A stretch of DNA of 9,849 nucleotides, taken from NCBI GenBank assembly GCA_034431815.1, contig DAOUCS010000028.1, positions 1 to 9,849 of the forward strand. Reading direction: 5' to 3'. The position numbers were made by a program, and so were the translations under genes. The first letter of the stretch is position 1, and every line of letters begins with the position of its first letter. The notes under the pieces are model-generated. The model saw only the letters and a list, made by a program, of their open reading frames with translations, was not told the origin of the DNA and made no database searches. This document shows positions 1-5,320 of this stretch, one piece after another. Source of the DNA: HRBIN29 sp034431815. Lineage in GTDB: Bacteria; Chloroflexota; Dehalococcoidia; Tepidiformales; Tepidiformaceae.

Positions 1-825
1 CAGCCGGGTGGGCTCCGCCAGGGGAGCGGGCCAGGCGGGCGCATCGGCCGAGGGCCACAGGCGGGCAGCGAGAGCCGCGGCCCCCACTAGGCGCGCCGCC
101 GGCGCGGCCGCGGGCCGTACGCCCGACCGCCGAAGCGGAAGGCCCGCGGCCGCCCGGCCGAGCGCGGCCGCGAGGGCGGCCGTGCCTCGGGCGTGGAGGA
201 GCTCGCGAGCGGCGGCGAGGCCGAGGCGTTCGCCCACTTGCCAGAAGGCCGCGCCATTAGCAGGGCCCCCAAGGGCGCGGAGCATCGCCCGCCAGAGCGC
301 CTCGCCGGCCCCGCGGTTCGCGGCCAGCGGGGCCAGCGCCGCCGCCTTCGCCCGCAGCCGCCGCCGCGCCAGCCGTTCGAGAACCGCGGCGATATCGAGC
401 CCCGCCGTAGCGGCGCTGGTGCAGGGCGGGGCGAAGCCGGGCAGCGGCTGCGGCGACTCCGGTGGCACGACGAGGACCGGGACGACACGCCCACACGCAT
501 GGAGCGTCGCGGCAGCGCCCGTATCGTTCTCGGCCACGACGTGGAGGACGACGTTCGCGTAGGCCGGGTTCCGGTGGTGGCCGTGCTCCCGCCAGCCGCT
601 GGCACGGAGATGGAGCTCGACGTCGCCGCAGAGCAGATCTCCCTCGGCCTCGAGGATGGCGCTGCGGAAATCCGGCCCCGAGCCGCCTCCCGGCACGCCG
701 GGAAAGATCACGCGGAGGGCCCGGCCGTCCTCCAGCCGCAACGGGCCGCGAAGACCCGCCCGCCAGCGCGCGGCGAGCGCGGCCTCGCCCCATGCTTCAG
801 CCCGAGCTGCGCGGCTCGCCCGCAT
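1..825 (-). CDS. DUF2851 family protein, C-terminus cut by window edge
   Basis: The frame is open from ATG 825 to the left edge, giving 275 codons with no stop; the family is usually about 400-450 residues, so the C-terminus is missing. Visible family signatures are a GSGPDFRSAIL segment (about residues 48-58) and GDVELHLRASGW followed by REHGHHRNPAYANVVLHVV (about 67-97). These match the DUF2851 pattern GPDF...GDVEIH...W..H.H..D.AY.NV.LHVV. A later segment, LWRAMLRALGGPANGAAF, fits the family's second conserved block. The ATG is preceded by GGAGG about 11 bases upstream and overlaps the 3' end of the XRE regulator gene by 29 bp, so the two are probably co-transcribed and translationally coupled. 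No biochemical role is established for the family that I know of. The conserved D/E/H residues could suggest metal or nucleic-acid chemistry, but that is speculation. Confidence 0.85.
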   Translation of the reverse strand, partial: MRASRAARAEAWGEAALAARWRAGLRGPLRLEDGRALRVIFPGVPGGGSGPDFRSAILEAEGDLLCGDVELHLRASGWREHGHHRNPAYANVVLHVVAENDTGAAATLHACGRVVPVLVVPPESPQPLPGFAPPCTSAATAGLDIAAVLERLARRRLRAKAAALAPLAANRGAGEALWRAMLRALGGPANGAAFWQVGERLGLAAARELLHARGTAALAAALGRAAAGLPLRRSGVRPAAAPAARLVGAAALAARLWPSADAPAWPAPLAEPTRL

Positions 826-1036
826 CGTACGGCGCGACCTCCTCGGCCAGGATCGAGAGCAGCCGGGCGCTCGCGCCCCGCGGGCGGTACCGGCCCGTCT
901 CCCACTCGCTCACGGTCTGCTGGCGAACGCCCAGGCGGCGCGCGAAGGCGGCCTGGGTCAGCCCAAGCCTCCTCCGCAGCGCGGCCACCGCCTCGGCGGA
1001 CCAATCATCCTTTCGGAGCGGCGTCTGCTCGCTCAT
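797..1036 (-). CDS. Small XRE-family helix-turn-helix regulator
   Basis: This gene encodes a 79-residue cytoplasmic DNA-binding protein that is almost only a Cro/C1-type HTH domain. The core runs from about residue 16 to 60: AVAALRRRLGLTQAAFARRLGV, then the recognition helix with RQQTVSEWETGRYRP. There is no additional ligand or oligomerisation domain, so it probably binds as a dimer to a palindrome. ATG 1036 is the only start that fits the family; the longer open frame upstream runs across the divergent gene and has no domain content. Its stop lies inside the DUF2851 gene, indicating an operon. A perfect 20-bp palindrome sits 18 bp upstream of the start, which suggests autoregulation. The fold assignment is firm; the target genes are inferred. 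Confidence 0.9.
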   Translation of the reverse strand: MSEQTPLRKDDWSAEAVAALRRRLGLTQAAFARRLGVRQQTVSEWETGRYRPRGASARLLSILAEEVAPYDAGEPRSSG

Positions 1037-1054
1037 CGGTATCCCCGCGCGCGT

Positions 1055-1074
1055 CTTACACGGTACCGTGTAAG
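1055..1074. promoter_or_regulatory. Perfect 20-bp palindrome, probable operator for the XRE regulator
   Basis: The half-site CTTACACGGT is followed directly by its exact reverse complement. It lies in the 93-bp divergent region, 18 bp upstream of the XRE start and 55 bp upstream of the phosphoesterase start. A 20-bp perfect palindrome is expected about 0.01 times by chance in a window this size. The position fits a repressor site overlapping the regulator's own promoter, and it could also affect the divergent gene. Binding by this XRE protein is inferred from position only. Confidence 0.7.
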
Positions 1075-1129
1075 TCCTCCGCCGGCAAGGGCTCGCGGCA
1101 CGCAACCGGCGCACGATAGGCTGTCGCAC

Positions 1130-1720
1130 ATGGCGCGGCTCCGCCTCGGCCTCATCGCCGACACGCACATCCCCGAAGCGGGTCCCGAGCTCTGGCCCCA
1201 GGTGTTCCACGCCTTCCGGGACGTCGACGCCATCCTCCACGCGGGTGACGTCCACGATCCCGGCGTGCTCGAAGCCTTGAGCCGCCTCGCGCCGGTGTGG
1301 GCCGTGCGCGGCAACGGCGACGATGGGGGCGCCGGCCGGCCTCTCCAGCCGGAGCATCCGTCGTGGCGCGACGCATGGCTGCTGGAGTTCGGCGGCCTGC
1401 GCGTCGCCATGCTCCACTGCGTGCCCATCCCCGAAATCCCACCGCATTTCACCCTCGAACGGGCGCTGCGGCGGGCATTCGGCGGCGCTCCCATCGACGT
1501 TCTCGTCTACGGCGACACGCACGTCGAGGCCGTGGAGCGGATCGGAGGCCTCCTCTGCGTCAATCCGGGCTCTCCTACGCTCCCTCACAACCTGGATCCG
1601 CAGCTCGGCACCATCGGGTTCCTCGAGATCGCGGGCGGCGCGGCCGAGGCGAGCATCTGGCAGCTCGTGGAGGACGGGGCCGGCATCGCCCCCTTCGACT
1701 GGCGGCGCTGGCGGCGTTGA
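1130..1720 (+). CDS. Calcineurin-like metallophosphoesterase (YfcE/MJ0936 type)
   Basis: The product is a 196-residue cytoplasmic phosphodiesterase of the small YfcE/MJ0936 group, which uses two metal ions to hydrolyse phosphodiester bonds; the physiological substrate is unknown. Metal-site motifs are present in order: IADTH (D11, H13), HAGDVHD (D40), RGNGD (N62, the usual GNCD position), MLHC (H96) and YGDTH (D129, H131), followed by the family's VNPGSPTLP at 144-152. The length is slightly above the usual 160-180. Most relatives have GHTH where this protein has GDTH, so one expected metal-ligand histidine is an aspartate. Aspartate can still bind metal, so I expect activity to be kept. ATG 1130 is chosen because the motif series begins immediately after it. 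No strong Shine-Dalgarno sequence is visible. The gene is divergent from the XRE gene across the palindrome. Confidence 0.9.
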   Translation: MARLRLGLIADTHIPEAGPELWPQVFHAFRDVDAILHAGDVHDPGVLEALSRLAPVWAVRGNGDDGGAGRPLQPEHPSWRDAWLLEFGGLRVAMLHCVPIPEIPPHFTLERALRRAFGGAPIDVLVYGDTHVEAVERIGGLLCVNPGSPTLPHNLDPQLGTIGFLEIAGGAAEASIWQLVEDGAGIAPFDWRRWRR

Positions 1721-1777
1721 AGGGCGGCCGCCCTCGGCCCATACTCCACCCTACGACGACGCGTGGGGGCAGTCGCG

Positions 1778-2653
1778 ATGTCGCTTTCGTCGCTCTTTAG
1801 CCTGGTGGGCAAAACCGCGGTTGTGACGGGGGCTTCGTACGGCCTCGGGGTAACGTTCGCCGAGACCCTCGCCGAAGCGGGCGCGAACGTCGTGCTCGCC
1901 GCCCGCAGCCTCGACAAGCTGGAGGAAACGGCTGCCAGCCTCGGCCGCTTCGGCGTTCGCACGCTGGCCGTGCGCTGCGACGTGTCCGACGCCGCCCAAG
2001 TGGCGGCCCTCGCCGCCCGAGCATGGGAGGCGTTCGGCCGGGTCGACATCCTCGTGAACAACGCCGGCGTCTCGGCCGAGGCGGGGATCTTCCCCGAACG
2101 GGTGCCCCATGAGCTGTTCGAACGGACCGTACGGGTGAACCTCCTCGGGACGTGGTACGGATGCCGCGAGTTCGGCGCGCGGATGCTTGCCGACGGCCGG
2201 GGCGGCTCCATCGTCAACGTCGCCTCCATCGCCGGGCTAAACGGCCAGTCGCACTTCCCGCCCGCGTACCAGGCCACGAAGGCGGCGGTCATCAACCTCA
2301 CGCGCAACCTCGCCGCCAGCTGGGCCGACCGGGGCGTGCGCGTGAACGCCCTCGCACCCGGCTGGTTCCCGAGTCAGATGACCGCTCCGTGGTTCGCCGT
2401 CCCCCAGTTCTTGGAGCGCTTCCGGGGGCAGGCGGCGATGAATCGAGTCGGTGAGCCGCAGGAGCTGAAGGGTCCCCTCCTGCTCCTCGCCAGCGACGCC
2501 GGGAGCTTCATCACCGGCCAGGTGCTCGCCGTCGACGGCGGCGCGAGCGCGATGACAGGCGGGCACTACACGCCGGAGCTCTACGCCCTCTTGGAGGGCA
2601 TCCTGGGCGAACTGGGAACGCCCATTCGGGCCGCAGGTGTCCACAGCGCCTAG
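1778..2653 (+). CDS. Classical short-chain dehydrogenase/reductase (SDR)
   Basis: This 291-residue NAD(P)-dependent oxidoreductase belongs to the classical SDR family. The Rossmann glycine motif TGASYGLG is at 17-24, and the DV pair after strand 3 is at 68-69. NNAG is at 94-97 and catalytic Asn at 121. Catalytic Ser is at 150, with Tyr164 and Lys168 in YQATK. The C-terminal GQVLAVDGG is at 247-255. An arginine after strand 2 (AAR, R43), with no acidic residue there, points to NADP(H) preference. The substrate cannot be told from sequence; annotation as a 3-oxoacyl-ACP reductase or gluconate 5-dehydrogenase would be only by general similarity. ATG 1778 has GGGGG about 8 bases upstream. An in-frame GTG at 1763 would add five residues and is less likely. 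The gene is 57 bp after the phosphoesterase on the same strand, so co-transcription is possible. Confidence 0.93.
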   Translation: MSLSSLFSLVGKTAVVTGASYGLGVTFAETLAEAGANVVLAARSLDKLEETAASLGRFGVRTLAVRCDVSDAAQVAALAARAWEAFGRVDILVNNAGVSAEAGIFPERVPHELFERTVRVNLLGTWYGCREFGARMLADGRGGSIVNVASIAGLNGQSHFPPAYQATKAAVINLTRNLAASWADRGVRVNALAPGWFPSQMTAPWFAVPQFLERFRGQAAMNRVGEPQELKGPLLLLASDAGSFITGQVLAVDGGASAMTGGHYTPELYALLEGILGELGTPIRAAGVHSA

Positions 2654-2722
2654 CCTTCGGGGGCGAATCGCCGCTTCGACCGGTCGACGAGCCAGTTCGC
2701 GGCCGCGAGAACGTCCGAACCG

Positions 2723-3508
2723 CTAGCCTTCTGCGGGCCACTGCCGGCGCCACAGGTAGAGGAGCGCCCCGCAGGCCACAGCCACGTTGAGGGATTCGGC
2801 AGGCGGCCGCATGGGGAGCGCGACGCGGAAATCGGCGATCTCTAGGAGCAGCCGGGAGACGCCCTCGCCCTCGCTGCCGAGGATGAGGGCCGTGCGGGCG
2901 GGCCAATCGAAACGGGTCGCGTCGGCCGCGCCAGCTTCCGCGTCGGCAGCGACGACCCAGTACGCGTTCGCTTGGAGGAGGCGGACCGTCTGGGCGAGGT
3001 TCTGGGGCGCCGCGACCGGCGCGAAGAAGCTCATCCCCGCGCTCGCACGATGGACGCCGGGCGTGAGGGTCGCGCCCCGGCGCTTGGGCAGCACGACCGC
3101 GCGCACGCCCACCGCCACCGCCGTCCGCAGGATGGCGCCGACGTTCTGCGGGTCGGTGATGCGGTCGAGGAGGATCACTGCTCCGGGGCCCGGCTCAGAG
3201 GCGGCTGCCTTGAGGTCGGCCTCGGGCAGGGAGCGGATGCGCGCGAGGACGCCCTGGTGAACGCCGCCGCCGGTGAGCTCGTCGAGCCGTGCGGCCGGGA
3301 CGTACTCGACGGGGACCCCGACAGCCGCCGCCTGTTCCGCGAGCTCGGCGACGCGCGGGTTCGCGACGCCTTCTGCCACGAAGAGACGCTTCGCCGCGCC
3401 GGCCGCCAGGGCGGCGGCGCAGGCGTTGATGCCGAAGGCGACGTCGTCGGGCGTCGCCTTCGGCTTCGTCCGCAGCCTCCGCCGCCCCCTTCCTTCCCGC
3501 GCATTCAC
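2723..3508 (-). CDS. rlmB: 23S rRNA (guanosine-2'-O-)-methyltransferase RlmB, TrmH/SPOUT family
   Basis: This 261-residue SPOUT methyltransferase is predicted to methylate the 2'-O of a guanosine in 23S rRNA using S-adenosylmethionine. Residues 22-97 form the N-terminal RNA substrate-binding domain, with FGINACAAAL near its start and GGVHQGVLA at 81-89. The catalytic SPOUT domain shows motif 1, LLDRITDPQNVGAILRTA (113-130, including N122 and R128). Motif 2, ILGSEGEGVS, is at 209-218. Motif 3, ESLNVAVACGALLYLWRRQ, is at 238-256 and belongs to the trefoil knot that binds SAM. The start is a GTG at 3508, fixed by a strong TAAGGAGG nine bases upstream (3518-3525). The first 20 residues are very basic and may help rRNA contact. 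The gene is convergent with the SDR and divergent from the lipoproteins, so it is probably its own transcription unit. TrmH-type tRNA methylation is the alternative, but the HQG-containing N-terminal domain favours RlmB. Confidence 0.93.
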   Translation of the reverse strand: MNAREGRGRRRLRTKPKATPDDVAFGINACAAALAAGAAKRLFVAEGVANPRVAELAEQAAAVGVPVEYVPAARLDELTGGGVHQGVLARIRSLPEADLKAAASEPGPGAVILLDRITDPQNVGAILRTAVAVGVRAVVLPKRRGATLTPGVHRASAGMSFFAPVAAPQNLAQTVRLLQANAYWVVAADAEAGAADATRFDWPARTALILGSEGEGVSRLLLEIADFRVALPMRPPAESLNVAVACGALLYLWRRQWPAEG

Positions 3509-3517
3509 GAGGCGCTT

Positions 3518-3525
3518 CCTCCTTA
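3518..3525 (-). promoter_or_regulatory. Ribosome binding site that fixes the rlmB GTG start
   Basis: TAAGGAGG on the minus strand ends nine bases before GTG 3508. It is the best Shine-Dalgarno match in the window and supports the GTG over an out-of-frame ATG at 3504. Confidence 0.75.
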
Positions 3526-3565
3526 CTCCAGTAGGCGCCTACACTGCCAACGAGCTTCGCAGCCC

Positions 3566-4327
3566 ATGAACATCTTCCGACGAACTACCTTCGCCTGTCT
3601 CCTCGCCGCACTGGCCGCAGCATCCGCCTGTGGGGGAGACGGAACCGAGACGCCTCCGGCGGGAACCGTTCCGGCCTCGCCCACGTCCGCCATCCTCAAC
3701 GAAGACCCGACGGCGGAGCCCCGCCTCGTCCCGCCGGCCAGCCAGTACAGCCTCGTCTTCGAAGACGTCGGGACGGGCTACCTTACCGACGTCCGGGCGA
3801 CGTTCGCGCTCGACGCCGCAGCCTACGGCCGGACGAGCGCTTTCGACGACCCCGACCGCGGAGAGAAGCTTCTGCGCGAGTGGGGCTACCTTGAAGGGTA
3901 TGAGACGGGGTACATCCCGGAAGGCTACCAAACGGCGGTTCTGACGGGCCGCTACTACATCCGCATGGAAATCCACCTCTTCGAGAGCAGTGCGGGAGCG
4001 CGGGAGGCATACCGATACTTCGCAGACCGTATCGATGCCTCCGGAGCGCAGCGCGTCTCGGTGCCGCGGCTCGGGAACGAGGGCGCTGCATGGTCGCTCG
4101 TCCAAGGGACGGTCCCCGAATCCACGGTACCCGCTGTGTTCCACCGGTACCTTCTCCGGCGGGGAAACATGGTCGCCATCGTGGCCACCTGGGGAGCGCA
4201 GCCGCTCATGCGGGCCGACGCGGTGACAGCCCTCGCCAAGATGGTCGACGACAAGGCGCTCGGCCGGCGGCCGGCGATCGTGCCGACTCCCATCGGGGCT
4301 TCGGCCACTCCAACGCCGGGAGGATGA
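3566..4327 (+). CDS. Predicted secreted lipoprotein, paralog of the next gene
   Basis: This is a 253-residue exported protein. The N-terminus has a basic start (NIFRR), a hydrophobic stretch, and a lipobox-like ASAC with Cys22 as the probable lipidation site; -3 is alanine, which is acceptable but not ideal. A Pro/Thr/Ala linker covers about 24-58. The globular part (about 60-230) carries EWGY (105-108), TGRYY (127-131), AAWSLVQGTV (174-183) and GNMVAIV (200-206). The C-terminus is again Pro/Thr-rich. I do not recognise a named family, and no catalytic motif is obvious. By eye about one third of the globular part is identical to the following gene product, indicating an old tandem duplication. 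ATG 3566 is chosen because it begins the signal peptide; the longer open frame upstream is antisense to rlmB and has no export signal. The Shine-Dalgarno sequence is weak. Confidence 0.85.
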   Translation: MNIFRRTTFACLLAALAAASACGGDGTETPPAGTVPASPTSAILNEDPTAEPRLVPPASQYSLVFEDVGTGYLTDVRATFALDAAAYGRTSAFDDPDRGEKLLREWGYLEGYETGYIPEGYQTAVLTGRYYIRMEIHLFESSAGAREAYRYFADRIDASGAQRVSVPRLGNEGAAWSLVQGTVPESTVPAVFHRYLLRRGNMVAIVATWGAQPLMRADAVTALAKMVDDKALGRRPAIVPTPIGASATPTPGG

Positions 4328-4331
4328 GCGC

Positions 4332-5069
4332 ATGAGGCGGACGTCCCTCGCACTCCTGCTGGCGGCACTCGTTGCTGTCTCCTGCAGAGGAGGAGAAAGC
4401 GCTCCAACGCCCGCCCCTTCTCCGACTGGCGACGTTCCGGATGGGCCGACTCTGGAAGGGCCCGCCAGCCGCTACGCTCCCGGCATCGATGACGTGCCCG
4501 AGTTCCTCCTCGTCGATGCCGAAGGCACCTTCCCCGTCGCTCGCGACGGGTACTTGGTGCTCGGTCCCTTTCGAGATACGGTGGAAGGCCGCCGGCTGCT
4601 CGACGAGTGGGGATACGACAGCGGCTACCGCGTCCAATTCGCTCCCGACGGCTTGCTCGCAGGCGTGCTCCTCGGCCGCTACTACGCCACTGTCGAAACG
4701 TACCTCTTCCCTAACCCCGCAGCAGCCAGGTCGGCCTTCGCCAAATACGTCGACCAAGGCGATGACCCTGCCGGGTCGGAACCGATGCAGCTGCACGTTG
4801 AATTGGGCCAGGAGCGCGCCGCCTGGCGTGTGCGCCAAGGAACAGTCGGAGATTCGAACGTTGCTGCCGTCTACTACCGCATCGTGCTCCGGGAAGGGAA
4901 TCTTGTCGCTGTAGTCACAACCTTCGCTGCCGAACCATACGCGAACGAGCAGGCGGCAGCGGCGCTCGCACAGGTGGTCGTGGAACGCGCCCGCGGCACC
5001 CGACCGGCTCCCGAGCCCACGCCCTTCCCGACGCCGAGCGGCGCGATGCCAGGTGCATCGGGCTCGTAG
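4332..5069 (+). CDS. Predicted secreted lipoprotein, tandem paralog of the preceding gene
   Basis: This is a 245-residue exported protein. The signal is MRR plus a leucine/alanine core, ending in AVSC with Cys18 as the probable lipidation site, followed by a Pro/Ser/Thr linker (20-45). Motifs shared with its neighbour in the same order and spacing are RRLLDEWGY (87-95), LGRYY (114-118), a YLF-containing segment (124-126), AAWRVRQGTV (163-172) and EGNLVAVV (188-195). The tail is Pro-rich. The ATG lies only 4 bp after the first lipoprotein stop, with GGGAGG overlapping the end of that gene, so both are surely made from one mRNA. The function is unknown. The two may form a heteromeric surface complex or bind related ligands, but this is inferred only from co-duplication and export. 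Confidence 0.87.
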   Translation: MRRTSLALLLAALVAVSCRGGESAPTPAPSPTGDVPDGPTLEGPASRYAPGIDDVPEFLLVDAEGTFPVARDGYLVLGPFRDTVEGRRLLDEWGYDSGYRVQFAPDGLLAGVLLGRYYATVETYLFPNPAAARSAFAKYVDQGDDPAGSEPMQLHVELGQERAAWRVRQGTVGDSNVAAVYYRIVLREGNLVAVVTTFAAEPYANEQAAAALAQVVVERARGTRPAPEPTPFPTPSGAMPGASGS

Positions 5070-5320
5070 CGTCCCTCCGACTCCGCGTCTTCCTGTAAGC
5101 GGAACCGCGGAAAGGGGTCGATCGTTTCAGGAATGGGGGCAGCGCCGATGCGCCGATGTACCGGAGGAGCCGCTGCCGACCGCCGCACCACCTGGCTCCG
5201 TGAGCGGCCGGGAGGGAGTATCATCGTCCAAACGGTGCCGGTCGCGCGCCGGTTCTCTCCCGCTCGGGCGGCGCTTCCTGGCTTCGGCGGCCTGGAAGAC
5301 CCTTTTAAAGGAGCGCGCCT
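5070..5320 (+). other. 251-bp intergenic region before the protease gene
   Basis: No confident gene is seen here. TATCAT at 5219-5224 resembles a -10 box but has no good -35 hexamer at 16-18 bp, so promoter assignment is weak. An open frame from ATG 5133 (63 codons) ends in TGA 5322-5324, overlapping the protease start as GTGA. It has mixed third-position composition, no domain and no Shine-Dalgarno sequence at a good distance. It may be chance or a coupled leader peptide. No clear terminator follows the lipoprotein pair, so read-through into the protease gene is possible. Confidence 0.4.
5307..5313 (+). promoter_or_regulatory. Ribosome binding site that fixes the protease GTG start
   Basis: AAAGGAG lies seven bases before GTG 5321. 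It supports the GTG as the start of the signal peptide. Confidence 0.7.

Noticed and set aside
2676..2687. 12-bp palindrome TCGACCGGTCGA between the convergent SDR and rlmB genes
   Set aside because: It is expected by chance. As a hairpin it has only a 4-bp stem and no T-run, so it is not a convincing terminator.
2650..2722. Minus-strand peptide-like frame directly after rlmB, ending RRFAPEG
   Set aside because: It looks protein-like for about 25 codons but has no start codon of its own and is out of frame with rlmB, which already has a complete C-terminal motif.
3531..3542. 12-bp palindrome GTAGGCGCCTAC between rlmB and the first lipoprotein gene
   Set aside because: Two or more perfect 12-bp palindromes are expected by chance in a window this size, so position alone is not enough to call an operator.
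2972..3565. Upstream extension of the first lipoprotein frame
   Set aside because: It runs antisense to rlmB. The lipoprotein signal peptide starts at ATG 3566.
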